DNA of 64,000 nt from Paulinella micropora (lineage: Eukaryota; Cercozoa; Imbricatea; Euglyphida): the NCBI GenBank assembly GCA_009731375.1, contig BJOX01000053.1, forward strand, positions 3,602 through 67,601, written 5' to 3'. Shown here in pieces: positions 42,595 to 58,095 of this stretch. Every line of letters begins with the position of its first letter. The first letter of the stretch is position 1. Below the pieces are notes generated by a model. The model was not told the DNA's origin, did not search any database, and worked only from the letters and a program-made list of their open reading frames with translations. Both the position numbers and the translations under genes were made by a program.

Positions 42595-42735
42595 CCACCA
42601 GGAGGAGTTGGGAGCTGATACTTGCAGGGCGTCAAGCCCCAGACTCGTCCTCGACGCTGAGGTGGTTTTTTTTTTCCCGCAATTTAAGCAAATATTTGCG
42701 TTAGGGGAGTGTCCTGACCGCCGAAATTCCTCGGG
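42595..42735 (+). repeat. Single diverged unit of satellite G
   Basis: Carries the same landmarks, in reverse orientation, as the repeats at 54.8-56.2 kb: GGAGTTGGGAGCTGATA, AAGCCCCAGACTCG and GCAAATATTTGCGTTAGGGG. It lies inside ankyrin intron 3. Confidence 0.7.
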
Positions 42736-42829
42736 TTTCGGCAAGAGTCGCAACATGACTCGTTTGAGGCAACTAGAGAGAGTTAGAAGGTGACAGTTGG
42801 CCAACACAGAGCTTGCTGGATGGAAAATC

Positions 42830-44060
<1,231 letters not shown>

Positions 44061-44252
44061 GGTATGAGCCGCAAGCAGTTATGTCCTCTCCAATCCAGGA
44101 GCCTTTAATGCGCGGGGTCTGTTGTTGAGCGCTCGGGCTATATATCTTATCTATCCTATCTATTCTATCGACCTACCTACCTACCTACCTACCTGCCCAC
44201 CTATCTATCTATCTATCTATCTATCTATCTCTCTCTCTATCTGTGTGCTCAG

Positions 44253-44330
44253 GACGGCCTAACTTCCCTCCACCTAGCGCGTGAAAACAACAAGCCGGTC
44301 ACGGCCAAGCTGCTGGAGGAGGCGGCCAAG
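44253..44330 (+). CDS. Ankyrin gene exon 4
   Basis: Twenty-six codons starting as an ankyrin repeat (Gly-Leu-Thr-Ser-Leu-His-Leu-Ala-Arg-Glu-Asn) and ending in Leu-Leu-Glu-Glu-Ala-Ala-Lys. It is preceded by a pyrimidine tract and CAG, and followed by GTCACT. Confidence 0.65.
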
Positions 44331-44399
44331 GTCACTGCTGCCTGCGCTGCCCTCACATAGCGATAGAACACGTGTCGGTCACAATTTACGCATATTGAT

Positions 44400-44460
<61 letters not shown>

Positions 44461-44935
44461 GTATGTATGTATGTATGTATGTTTGTATGCATGTATGTAA
44501 TGTATGTTGTATGTATGCATGCATATTGTGCGTTGTACATTGTACGTATGTATGTATGTATGTATGTATGTATGTATGTATGTATGTATGTATGTATGCA
44601 CGTACGTATGTATACATATGTATGTGTATATACATAGATACACACATATGCATGCTCATGCATGTGTATATAAGAATACTATATTCATACATGCACACAT
44701 GCACCCACCCACCCACCCACCCACCCACACACACACACACTCACACACACGCACACCCCAGCTTGCCAATGCGCAAAAAGGATGGTATGTCTAGAAGTTA
44801 CGCTGCAGGTGACCTGTGCCGTGCTCCCACTCATGGCAGCAACACAGTGCCTTGTGCTGTCTGCTGCTGCTGCTGCTGCTGGGCGCGCCAGAGCGATGGG
44901 TGCTGAGCTGCCTGCTGGCCTGTGCGTGTGCGCAG

Positions 44936-44983
44936 CTGACTCCCGAGCAGCGACGCGAAAAAGCAGAGTGGAAGAAGATCGAG
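44936..44983 (+). CDS. Ankyrin gene exon 5
   Basis: Sixteen charged codons (Leu-Thr-Pro-Glu-Gln-Arg-Arg-Glu-Lys-Ala-Glu-Trp) between GTGCGCAG and GTAGGT, extending the C-terminal helix after the ankyrin part. Confidence 0.5.
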
Positions 44984-45900
<917 letters not shown>

Positions 45901-46042
45901 CGAGCGTGTTAGGGCGGAGAGGAGAGGGGAGGGGCGTGCTGCGGCCTGGTCGGGGGAGTGGGAGGCAGTGCGGCCGCATGCGCGCGTGGCTTCTTCAGCT
46001 GCTGCCCAACGCTGCCTGTGTGCGTGTGCGTGTGCTGGGCAG

Positions 46043-46070
46043 GCGGCAGTCAAGAAGGCAGAGGAAGAAG
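46043..46070 (+). CDS. Ankyrin gene exon 6 (last one recognised)
   Basis: Nine codons and one base, Lys/Glu-rich, between CTGGGCAG and GTAAAT. It ends in phase 1, so a further exon is expected. Confidence 0.4.
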
Positions 46071-47276
46071 GTAAATACATACACACATACATACATACAT
46101 ACATACATACATACATACATACATACATACATACATACATACATACATACGTACATACATTCATACATTCATTCATTCATTTATACATACATACATACAT
46201 ACATATATACATAAATACATACATACATCATGCATGCATACATGCATGTATGCATACATAAATACATACGTACGTACGTACGTACGTAATACATATACAT
46301 ACATACATACATACATACAGACAGACAGACAGAAGGATCAATATCTTCAATAAGACCGCACACATACACACACACACTCACACACTCGCCATGAAATATA
46401 TACATACATACACACATACATACATACATACATACAAGCACATACATACATATACATACATACATACATACATACATGCATACATACATACATACATACG
46501 TACATACGTACATACATACATGCATACATGCATACATGTGCGTATGTGTGTGTATGTATGTATGTATGTATGTATGTATGTATGTATGTATGTGTGTATG
46601 TATGTATCTATGTATGTATGTATGTATTTATGTATGTATGTATGTATGCATGTATGTATGTAATGTAATGTTATGTAAGGTGTGGTGTGTACTATGTGCC
46701 GACCTGATAAAATCACTTGCTCCTTTTGTATGCATGTATGTAAGTAAGTAAGTAAGTATGTATGTATGTATGTATGTATGTATGTATGTCATATATGTAA
46801 TATAATGTAAGGCGTGGTGTGTACTATGTGTCGACCTGATTGAAGCACTTGTTCCTTTTGTATGCATACATGTATGTATGTATGTATGCATGCATGTATG
46901 TATGTATGTATGTATGTATGTATGTATGTATGTATGCATGTATGTGTGTATGTATGTATGTGATGTATGTGATGTATGTCATGTATGTAATGTGATGCAT
47001 GTCATGTATGTAATGTGATGTAAGTCTTCTTGTGTATGCATGTACGTACGTATGTATGTATGTATGTATGTATGTATGTATGTATGTATGTATGTATGTG
47101 TGTATTATGTATGTATGTATGTATGCATGTATGTATGTATGTATGTCATATATGTCATGTGATGTAAGGTGTGGTGTGTACTATGTGTCGACCTGATTGA
47201 ACCACTTGCTCCTTTTGTATGCATGTAAGTAAGTAAGTAAGTAAGTATGTATGTATGTATGTATGTACGTACGTAC

Positions 47277-47307
<31 letters not shown>

Positions 47308-47419
47308 TGTATCGTATGTATGTATGTATGTATGTATGTATGTATGTATGTATGTATGTATGCATGTATGTATGTATGTATGTATGTATGTATGTATGTA
47401 TGTATGTTATGTATGTATG

Positions 47420-47450
<31 letters not shown>

Positions 47451-48762
47451 TGTATGTATGTATGTATGTATGTATGTATGTATGTTATGTATGTATGTAT
47501 GTATGTATGTATGTATGCATGCATGTATGTATGTATGTATTTAATGTATGTATGTATGTATGTATGTTATGTATACTATGTATGTATGTTATGTATACTA
47601 TGTATGTATGTATGTATGTATGTATGTATGTATGTATGTGTGTATGTATGTGTGTATGTGTGTATGTATGTGTGTATGTATGTATGTATGTATGTATGTA
47701 TGTATGTATGCATGCATGCATGTATGTATGTATGTATGTATGTGATGTGATGTATGTGATGTATATGATGTATGTGATGTATGTCATGTATGTCATGTGA
47801 TGTAAGGCGTGGTGTGTACTATGTGCCGACCTGATTAAACCACTTGCTTCTTGTGTATGCATGTATGTATGTAAGTATGTATGTATGTATGTGTGTATGT
47901 ATGTACGTACGTACATGTGTATGTATGTATGTATGTATGTATGTGTGTGTGTGTGTTATGTAATATATGTAATAAAATGTAAGGCGTGGTGTGTACTATG
48001 TGCTACCTAATCGAAACACTTGCTCCTTTTGTATGTATGTGTGTATGTATGTATGTATGTATGTATGTATGTATGTATGTATACGTATGTTATGTATGTA
48101 TGTATGTAATGTATGTAATGTAAGGCGTGGTGTAGACTATGTATCGACCTGATTCAACCACTTGCTCCTTTTGAATGCGTGTGTGTAAGTAAGTGAGTGT
48201 GTATGTATGTATGTATGTATGTATGTGATGTGACGTGATGGGATGGGATGTGATGTGACGTGACGTGATGTGATGAGATGTGATGTGATGTGATGTGATG
48301 TGATGTGATGCTATGTCAGGCGTGGTGTGTACTACGTGTCGACCTGATTGAATCACTTGCTCCTTTTATATGCATGTGTGTCAGTAAGTATGTATCTAAT
48401 ATATGTATGCATGTATGTATGTATGTATGTATATTTCGCGTGGTGTGTACGATGTGTCGACCTGGTTCAACCAATTGATATACTTGTATGCATGCATGTA
48501 TGTATGAATGAATATTTGCCATGCGATGTAAGTATGTAAGTATGTAAGTATGCATCTATGTATGTATGTATGTATGTATAGTACCTTAGGTTATGTTATG
48601 TTATGTTATGTTATGTTATGTTATGGTATGTTATGGTATGTTATGTAAGGCGTGGTGTGTACTATGTGTCAACGTTGTTGCAAGGCTTAAGCTTGATCTT
48701 TTTTACTATGCGTGTATGCATGTATGCATGCATGTATACATGTACGTATGTATGTATACATG

Positions 48763-48796
<34 letters not shown>

Positions 48797-48808
48797 TGTA
48801 TCTATGTG

Positions 48809-48842
<34 letters not shown>

Positions 48843-51033
48843 TGTATGTATCTATGTATGTATGTATGTATGTATGTATGTATGTATGTATGTATGCATG
48901 TATGTATGTCTGTAGGTAGGGCGTGGTGTGTACTCTGTGTCGACCTGATTGAACGACATTGATCCTTTTGAATGTATGTATGTATGTATGTATGTATGTG
49001 TGTATGTATGCATGCATGTATGTATGCATGCATACATGTATGTATGTATGTATGTATGTATGTATGTATGTATATGTGTGTGTATGTATGTGTATGAATG
49101 AATGTATGCATGTATGTTTTATGCATTATGTAAGGCGTTTTGTGTACTATGTGTCGACCTTTAAGTTATGCAAATAGTTGATCCTTTTGTATGTATGTAT
49201 GTATGTATGTATGTATGTATGTATGTATGTATTGCATGGTGTGTGTGTGTGTGTGTGTTTGTGTGTGTCGGTCTTATTGAAAGATGTTGATCCTTCTGTC
49301 TGTCTGTCTGTCTGTCTGTATATATGTATGTATGTATGTATGCATACACACATACATACATACATACATACATTCATACGTACACATCTGCATACAAAAG
49401 GAGCAACAGGTCGGCACATAGTACACACCACGCCTTACATCACGTACAACATACACCATATACATATATACATGCATACATACATACATACATACAGATA
49501 TACTCACTCACATACATACTTACGTACTTACTTTTAATTTATCCATCCATCCATACATGCATACATACATACATACACGATAAACCGCAGAATGACATAC
49601 TTTACTCACTTACTCACTTACTCACTTACTCACATACACACATACATACATACATACATACATACATACATACATACATACGTACGTACGTACGTACGTA
49701 CGTACGTACATACGTACAGGATAAATTTATTGCAGAATGATATACTTACTTACTCACTTACTCACTGACTCACTCACATACATACATACATACGTACGTA
49801 CGTACGTACAAACATACATAAAATATTACATACATACATACATACATACAGACAGACAGACAGACAGGAAGAGACCAAGCGGAAAGGGAAATACATACAT
49901 ACATACATAAATACATACAAAAGGATCAATATCGTTCAACAAGACCATGCAATACATAAGTACATTCATACATACATGCAACAAGCCACATGGGGAAACA
50001 ACACCACCTATCCTTCTATCCATAACATACGTACATACATACATACATGCATGCATACGTACATACATACATACATACATACATGACACGCATGGATTCG
50101 TTTCACACTCAAGGGTTAGAGGAAGCAACTCTTGCATTCAGTCAACACGACTAACATTACATTACATCACATCACATTACATCACATATCACATTACATT
50201 ACATTACATCACATTAAATTACACTACATTACTTACATATATACATACATACATACATACATACATACATTCATACATAAAGAAGAAGCAACTCTTTACA
50301 TCAGGTTAAGTCGCCATTACATTACATTACACTACATACATACATGCATACATACATACATACATGCACGTATACATACATACATACATACGTACATACA
50401 TACACACATACAACATACGTAACATAACATGACATAACATGACATAACATAACATAACATAACATAACATAACATAACATATATAGCATAAGACCATACA
50501 TACATACATACATACATACATGTATGTCTACATACATGCATACATTCCTGCATACAAAAGGAGCAACAGGTCGAAACATAGTCCACACCACGCCTTACAT
50601 CACATCATGCACAACATACACCATATACATACATACATACATACATATATACATACATGCATACATACATTCATATACTCACTCACATACATACTTACCT
50701 ATAATTTATCCATCCATCCATCCATCCATCCATCTATCCATCCATCTATCCATCCATCCATTCATCCATTCATCCATCCATACATCCATCCATCCATCCA
50801 TACATACATACATACATACATACATACATACATGATAAATTTATTGCAGAATGACATACTTTACTCACTTACTCACTTACTCACTTACTTAGTTACACAC
50901 TCACATACATACATACATACATACACACATACATAACATAACATAACATAACATAACATAACATAACATAGCATAACATAACATAACATACCAGAACAGA
51001 ACAGAACAGAACAGAACAGAACAGAACAGAACG

Positions 51034-51066
<33 letters not shown>

Positions 51067-52105
51067 GCATACATACATACATCCATACATACATACATAC
51101 ATACATACATGCATACATACATACATAACTTATTTACTTTTAGATTATTATATACATATACATATACATATATACATCTCAATTGAAGTTAGGGTTAGGG
51201 TTAGGGTTACATAAATACATACATACATACATGCATACATACATACATACACTTATTTACTTTTAGAATATTGTATACATATACATATACATATATACAT
51301 CTCGACTTAGCCCTCCATACATACATGTATACATACATACGTGTCGACCTGCTTAAACCACTTGCTCCTTTTGTGTGTACGTACGTACGTGCGTACGTAC
51401 GTACAGACGTATGTACGTATGTATGTATGTATGTATGTATGCATGTATGTATGTATGTGTATGTATGTATGTATGTATGTATGCATTTTGTATGTATGTA
51501 AAAATTGTAATGTATGTTATGTGATGCAAGGCGTGGTGTGTACTACGTGTCGACCTGATTGAACCACTTGCTCCTTTTGTATGCATGTATGTATGTATGT
51601 ATGTATGTACGTATGTATGTATGCATGTATGTAATAGCATGTATGTATGTATGTATGTAATATTGTATTTATGTATATAGTACACACCACGCCCTACATA
51701 ATATAACATACATTATGCATTACATACATGCACACATGCATACAAAAGCAGCAAGTGGTTCAATCAGGTCCACACGTACACACCACGCCTTACGTTACAT
51801 AACATACATTACATAACATACATACATGCATACATACACATACATGCATACATACATCATACATACGTACATACATACATACATAAATACATACATACAT
51901 ACATACATATATACATACATACATACACATGTAGACAACATATATACATGAATCGAATAGACGTTTATACACAACATGTAAGGCATACATACATACATAC
52001 ATACATACATGTACATATACATATACATATACATACATACACACATACACACACACATACATACATACATACATACATACATACATACATACATACATAC
52101 AAACC

Positions 52106-52110
<5 letters not shown>
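46071..52110. repeat. TATG/ACAT arrays with many copies of a 60-bp island
   Basis: Tetranucleotide arrays contain repeated islands running GTAAGGCGTGGTGTGTACT, then GTCGACCTGATTGAACC, then CTTGCTCCTTTTGTATGCA. Forward copies lie near 46,676, 46,806, 47,164, 47,803, 47,979, 48,119, 48,315, 48,437, 48,648, 48,916, 49,130 and 51,528; inverted ones near 49,395, 50,554 and 51,739. A short (TTAGGG)n-type stretch is at 51,189-51,208. No gene is supported. Confidence 0.85.
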
Positions 52111-52144
<34 letters not shown>

Positions 52145-52396
52145 CATATATATAATATATATATACATGTATACATACATACATACATACATACATCCAT
52201 CCATCCATCTAACCATCCATCCATCCATCCATCCATCCATCCATCTATCTATCTATCTATCTATCTATCTACCTATCTGCCTATCTCCCTATCTATCTAT
52301 CTCTCATGTATCCATCCACCTATCCATCTATCTAGCTATCCATCCATTCGTCCATTCATCCATCCATCCATCTATCTATCTATCTATCTATCTATC

Positions 52397-52445
<49 letters not shown>

Positions 52446-52479
52446 ATCTATCTAGATTCTATCTATCTACCTCATGCCT

Positions 52480-52860
52480 TTTCTCGTGTCTCTTGTACCT
52501 GGCTTCTTTTGTTTTTCTTGTTTGCGTTGCGATGCTCGCTCTCCCCACCGTCACACGGGCCGATGCATACACATGTACACATACACACAGAAGCAGACAC
52601 AGCCGCTCCTTGCTCTGGCGTGGCCTACTGTGCGCACGTCTCCTTGTCTTGTCTGCCTTGTCTAGTACAACTCCACGGCCCTGATCCAGACCGCGTCCGA
52701 CGGTCGCACTGACATCTTACAGGCGCTCCTGGCCGCAGGCGCCAACGTCAACGCCGCAGACGAGGTAAACAGTGGGGCGGACAGTTGCATACTCTGTGTG
52801 CACTTATATGTATTCACATATGTATATTTGAATATATACGTACTTGTATGTGCACTTATA
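52480..52860 (+). pseudogene. Duplicated ankyrin exon 2 with flanking intron sequence
   Basis: The 33-codon repeat at 52,666-52,764 is intact between TCTAG and GTAAAC and differs from exon 2 by a handful of codons. Flanks on both sides match introns 1 and 2. The upstream part matching exon 1 is missing even though the region before it (51,925-51,985) is duplicated, so this is either a partial copy or an extra exon of a longer gene. Confidence 0.65.
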
Positions 52861-52874
52861 TGTAGATGCATATG

Positions 52875-52943
<69 letters not shown>

Positions 52944-52957
52944 TATATATATATTGA
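52860..52957. repeat. (AAT)n and (AT)n microsatellite
   Basis: Trinucleotide run ending in an AT run at the edge of the next element. Confidence 0.9.
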
Positions 52958-53474
52958 TCTGTCATGGCTGAGCCCGAGGGCCATGCGCCTCCATCCCTCG
53001 ACCCAACAGGGACTACAGTGAGTATGTTGGGGAGGGAAGAGTGACTCTAACCATCCTGCATAGAAGGCCCCAAAAGGAAGTCCCTACTACCCGCACAGTG
53101 TCGGGTACCTTGCAGGAAATCAACTACAAATGATTGATCTTCCCCGCGTGAGAGCTCCACGAGACTGGGTAGGTCCCGCATGGAGGTACTCACAGGGGTA
53201 GCAGACATTTCATGCGGTCTGCCAGCGCATGAGGACGTTTTGTGGTAAGTATCTGGGACGCCTCGAAACCCGTCACCACCCCTAGATCGCGGAATGTAAA
53301 TACCCCTTTGATCCCACGTGGTGTATGTCTTATAAAAAACAACACAACGACATGGCCTCGGAACCAACACAACAACATAGCCTCGGAGCCAACACAACGA
53401 CATAGCCTCGAAACCAGTGGGAAGAGGCCCAACCACCTCCTCTTCCCGTGGGGTGCCATACTGTGCACCCCTCC
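52958..53474 (-). mobile_element. Probable LINE tail (minus strand), flanked by AAT repeats
   Basis: A 517-bp non-repetitive segment sits between AAT arrays. Read on the minus strand, its last 45 bases (GGATGGAGGCGCATG and on to GACAGA) match the 3' part of the SINE copies at 53,589 and 56,900. Sharing a 3' tail is how SINEs borrow LINE machinery. A CGAGGCTATGTCGTTGTGTT block is repeated three times near its 5' end. No reverse transcriptase is visible. Confidence 0.55.
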
Positions 53475-53531
<57 letters not shown>

Positions 53532-53588
53532 TCATTATTATTATTATTATTATTATTATTTTTTAAATAATAATCACAATAATAATAG
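53475..53588. repeat. (AAT)n/(ATT)n microsatellite
   Basis: AAT repeats switch to ATT repeats near 53,531, giving a self-complementary tract. Confidence 0.9.
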
Positions 53589-53823
53589 TGCTTCTCTGTC
53601 AATGGCTGATGCATTTCTGCACATGCGCCTCCATCGTCTCACCCGTGAGGGGAGTACGAAGAATTGACGATAAGCTCTAATGACACCCCCGCAAGGGCAG
53701 TTCCAACACTTCCAGACGGACCGGTATGTTCAATGAAAATACTGGTGGCACCGACGGGAATCGAACTGGCGACAGGGCCCAGATGGTAGAACTTGACCAC
53801 TGGGCTATCACGGTGTCCAACAC

Positions 53824-53826
<3 letters not shown>
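53589..53826 (-). mobile_element. tRNA-derived SINE, copy 1
   Basis: On the minus strand the 5' end looks like a tRNA: GACACCG, an A box (TAGCCCAGTGG) and a B box (AGTTCGATTCC), with a near-complementary acceptor end GGTGCC. About 160 bp of unrelated body follow, then a tail of ATT repeats. AAT arrays bound it on both sides. Pol III transcription from the A and B boxes is expected for SINEs. Confidence 0.75.
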
Positions 53827-53874
<48 letters not shown>

Positions 53875-53887
53875 CATGATGATGATG

Positions 53888-53948
<61 letters not shown>
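53827..53948. repeat. (AAT)n microsatellite with ATG interruptions
   Basis: Trinucleotide run at the 5' side of SINE copy 1. Confidence 0.9.
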
Positions 53949-54041
53949 GGGGTTGCGCCAACACTGAAAGGATGGTTTGCGGTGCGCTTCGCGCACCTCC
54001 CCCCCCCCCCCCCCCCCCCCCCCCGGGGGGCCCCGGGGGTG

Positions 54042-54076
<35 letters not shown>

Positions 54077-54775
54077 GCTGGGGTTCCCGGGAGGAGGGCC
54101 CCCCGGACCCCCCCCTTTCCCGTCGGCAGGGTACGTTCAATTGCCGGAGGTACCAGCAGAACGCAAGTGTAAGCTCTGGTGGCACAAAAACCTAAAATCA
54201 CTGGTTTTTGTGCTACCCGCCACCAAAACTTTTTTATCTCGAAGAGAGCGCACCGAGAGGTGTCGGGTGCACCAAACAACAGCCTCAAACTCCCTCAGGT
54301 GTGCGCGAATGGCGCCTGGTGGCGAAAAAACCTCAATTTTCCGGTGTGTATGCCACCCGGCGAAACGATTTTTATATTTTAGAAGAGAGCTCATCAAGAA
54401 GTGTCAGATACACCAAATATCAGCCGCTAACTCCCTCTGGTGTGCGCAAACGGCGCCTGGTGGCACAAAACCTCAATTTTCTGGTGTGGGTGCCACCCGC
54501 GACCAAAACGGGTACGTACAATCGCCGGGCTGGGGTTCCCGGGGGGAGGGCCCCACGGACCCCCCCTGCCCCGTCGACAGGGTACGTTCAATCGCCGGAG
54601 GGCGCCTGGTGGCACAAGACCTCAATTTTCTGGTTTGGGTGCCACTCGCGACTAAAACTGGTACGTACAATCGCCGGGCTGGGGTTCCCGGGGGGAGGGC
54701 CTCCCGGACACCCCCTTCCCCGTCGACAGGTACGTTCAATTGCCGGAGGCACCGGCAAGTACTCCCAAAAAACCA
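53949..54775. repeat. Homopolymer C/G runs and tandem family F
   Basis: C and G runs at 54,000-54,075 precede repeats of about 120-180 bp containing GGGTACGTACAATCGCCGGG and CCTCAATTTTCTGGTGTGGG, which are seen again at 55,499-55,850. Long frames here are artefacts of the repeats. Confidence 0.75.
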
Positions 54776-55330
54776 GGAATTTCGGCATTCAGGACACTCC
54801 CCTAACGCAAATGTTTGCGTGAATTCCAAAGAAATTATACCAACATCAACATCGAGTCTTGGGCTAGCCGCCCTGTCAATATGAGCTCCCAAATCTTCCT
54901 GGTTCACAAACCATGATTTATTCCGACGAGGGTGCAGAAAATAGGCTAAAAAAAACAAGGAATTTTCGCATTCAGGACACTCCCCTAACGCAAATATTTG
55001 CGTGAATTCCAAAGAAATTATATCAGCATCAACATCGAGTCTGGGGCTAGCCACCCTGTCAATATGAGCTCCCAACTCCTGGTTCACACAAACCATGATT
55101 TATTCCGATTGGGGTGCGAAAAAAAACAAGGAATTTTGGCATTCAGGACACTCCCCTAACGCAAATATTTGCATGAATTTAAAATAAAAAAAAAATCATA
55201 TCAGCATCAAGATCGAGTCTGGGGCTAACCACCCTGCAAATATGAGCTCCGAACTCCTCCTCGTTCTCACAAACCATGATTTATTCCGACAGGGGTGCCG
55301 ATTTGGGGGGGTGGGTGGGGGGTACACAAT
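54776..55330 (-). repeat. Satellite G, three units
   Basis: Units of about 170-184 bp with CATTCAGGACACTCCCCTAA at about 54,786, 54,970 and 55,140, then GTGAATTCCAAAGAAATTAT and CATCAACATCGAGTCT landmarks. The core reads, on the minus strand, TTGCGTTAGGGGAGTGTCC, related to the core of the 147-bp minisatellite. Confidence 0.85.
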
Positions 55331-55368
55331 TTTCATTTTCCCCCTCCCCCCAAACCCCCCACCCCCTT

Positions 55369-55498
55369 NNNNNNNNNNNNNNNNNNNNNNNNNNNNNNNN
55401 NNNNNNNNNNNNNNNNNNNNNNNNNNNNNNNNNNNNNNNNNNNNNNNNNNNNNNNNNNNNNNNNNNNNNNNNNNNNNNNNNNNNNNNNNNNNNNNNNN
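55369..55498. other. Assembly gap (130 N)
   Basis: Unknown bases between G/C-run-rich sequence and family F repeats. Confidence 1.
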
Positions 55499-56275
55499 CG
55501 CCCCCTTTCCCTTCGACAGGGTACGTTGAATTGCCGGAGGTGCCGCAAAGGGCGCCTGGTGGCAAAAAACCTCCATTTTCAGGTGTGGGTGCCACCCGCG
55601 ACCAGAACGGGTACGTACAATCACAGGGCTCCCCCGGACCCCCCCTTTTCCTTCGACAGGGTACGTTGAATTGCCGGAGGTGCCGCAAAGGGCGCCTGGT
55701 GGCAAAAACCTCAATTTTCAGGTGTGGGTGCCACCCGCGACCAGAACGGGTACATACAATCACAGCGCTGGGGTTTTCGGGGGGAGGACCCCCCGGACCC
55801 CCCCTGCCCCGTCGACAGGGTACGTTCAATGGCCGGAGGCACCGGCAGGCTAAAAAAACAAGGAATTTTCGCATTCAGGACACTCCCCTGACGCAAATAT
55901 TTGCGTGAATTCGAAAAAAATTACATCAGCATCAACATCGAGTCTGGGGCTAATCACCCTGTCAATATGAGCTCCCAACTCCTCCTGGTTCACACAAAGC
56001 ATGAATTATTCCCGTTGGGGTGCGAAAAAAAACAAGGAATTTTGACATTCAGGACACTCCCCTAACGCAAATATTTGCGTGAATTCCAAAAAAATCATAT
56101 CAACATCAACATCTAGTCTGGGGCTAGCCACCCTGCAAATATGAGCTCCGAACTCCTCCTCGTTCTCACAAACCATGATTTATTCCGACAGGTGTGCGGA
56201 AATGCTTTGGGGGTGGGGAGGGGGGGGTACACAATTTTCATTTTCCCCCTCCCCAAACCCCCCACCCCCTTGATC
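55499..56275. repeat. Further family F and satellite G units
   Basis: Two family F units to about 55,850, then two satellite G units with cores near 55,870 and 56,047, then a CCCCCT-rich stretch like that before the first gap. Confidence 0.8.
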
Positions 56276-56423
56276 AACACCTTCCAGGGATAATAATGAT
56301 GATGATAATGATAATAATAATAATACTATATCTGAGGCGTACTGATGCAGCTAATGGCATATCCTCAACGGACATAAGCCTCCAATACCCTTGTTCGAGG
56401 TCCTCCACCCCCCCGTGTCAGTC
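56276..56423. other. Short AAT run and unrecognised sequence before a gap
   Basis: A degenerate AAT/GAT tract at 56,289-56,325 is followed by about 100 bp that I do not recognise, possibly another SINE or LINE fragment cut by the gap. Confidence 0.5.
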
Positions 56424-56899
56424 NNNNNNNNNNNNNNNNNNNNNNNNNNNNNNNNNNNNNNNNNNNNNNNNNNNNNNNNNNNNNNNNNNNNNNNNNNNNN
56501 NNNNNNNNNNNNNNNNNNNNNNNNNNNNNNNNNNNNNNNNNNNNNNNNNNNNNNNNNNNNNNNNNNNNNNNNNNNNNNNNNNNNNNNNNNNNNNNNNNNN
56601 NNNNNNNNNNNNNNNNNNNNNNNNNNNNNNNNNNNNNNNNNNNNNNNNNNNNNNNNNNNNNNNNNNNNNNNNNNNNNNNNNNNNNNNNNNNNNNNNNNNN
56701 NNNNNNNNNNNNNNNNNNNNNNNNNNNNNNNNNNNNNNNNNNNNNNNNNNNNNNNNNNNNNNNNNNNNNNNNNNNNNNNNNNNNNNNNNNNNNNNNNNNN
56801 NNNNNNNNNNNNNNNNNNNNNNNNNNNNNNNNNNNNNNNNNNNNNNNNNNNNNNNNNNNNNNNNNNNNNNNNNNNNNNNNNNNNNNNNNNNNNNNNNNN
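56424..56899. other. Assembly gap (476 N)
   Basis: Unknown bases; the right edge lies at or just beyond the 3' end of SINE copy 2. Confidence 1.
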
Positions 56900-57127
56900 G
56901 CTTCTCTGTCAATGGCTGATGCAAATCTGCACATGCGCCTCCATCGTCTCACCCGTGAGGGGAGTACGAAGAATTGACGATAGGCTCTAATGACACCCCC
57001 GCACGGGCAGTTCCAACACTTCCAGACAGACCGGTATGTTCAATGAAAATACTGGTGGCACCGACGGGAATCGAACTGGCGACAGGGCTCAGATGGTAGA
57101 ACTTGACCACTGGGCTATCACGGTGTC
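56900..57127 (-). mobile_element. tRNA-derived SINE, copy 2
   Basis: Nearly identical to copy 1 with the same A and B boxes on the minus strand and an AAT array beside the tRNA-like end. Its 3' tail runs into the gap. Confidence 0.75.
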
Positions 57128-57204
<77 letters not shown>

Positions 57205-57242
57205 TAACAATAACAATAATAATAATAATAATAATAATAATG

Positions 57243-57283
<41 letters not shown>

Positions 57284-57286
57284 GTG

Positions 57287-57343
<57 letters not shown>

Positions 57344-57547
57344 CAGTAGTAGTAAGTAAGTAAGTAACTAAGTGATTAAGTGAGTAAGTGAGTAAGTGGG
57401 TAAATAAGTAAATAAGTAAGTAAGCAAGTAAGTAAGCAAGCAAGTAAGTAAGTAAGTAAGAGTAAGTAAGTTGTAATTAGTACGTAGTAACAGTCAGTAA
57501 GTAATAAGTAGTAAGTGGTTAGTCGTAAACTAGCAAGTAGTAAGTGA

Positions 57548-57581
<34 letters not shown>

Positions 57582-57740
57582 GTAAGTAGTGTGGTAATAG
57601 AGTGGTAAGTGGTAAGTAGTAAGTGATAAGTGATAAGTGATAAAAATTAAGTAGTAAATAGTAAGCTGCAAGCAAGCAAATAAGCAAGTAAGTAAATAAG
57701 TAATTAGGTAAGTAAGTAAGTAGGTAGTATCTATGTATGC

Positions 57741-57788
<48 letters not shown>

Positions 57789-57793
57789 GTCTG

Positions 57794-57826
<33 letters not shown>

Positions 57827-58058
57827 TCATCTGTCTCTATCCATCTATCTATCTATCTATCTATCTATCTTTTCTTTTTCTCTTCTTCTATTTTCTGTTC
57901 CCGTCTATTCTCTTTTCTTCTCTTTACTTCTCTTCTCTTCTCTTCTCTTCCTCTTCCTCTTTCACTTCCTCTTCCTCTTGTATTCTATTCTATTCTATTC
58001 TATTCTATTCTATTCTATCCATCCATCCCTCCTTTTGTTTATCTATCTATCTATCTAC

Positions 58059-58095
<37 letters not shown>

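Noticed and set aside
51189-51208. Second telomere array
   Set aside because: Only about three TTAGGG copies; too short to mean more than a chance or minor interstitial repeat.
53745-53817. Functional tRNA gene on the minus strand
   Set aside because: A and B boxes are present, but the arms pair imperfectly and the sequence continues into a repeated body found in a second copy, so it is the head of a SINE.
53682-54288. Frames with poly-Ile, poly-Pro or poly-Gly stretches
   Set aside because: Products of AAT arrays and C/G runs.
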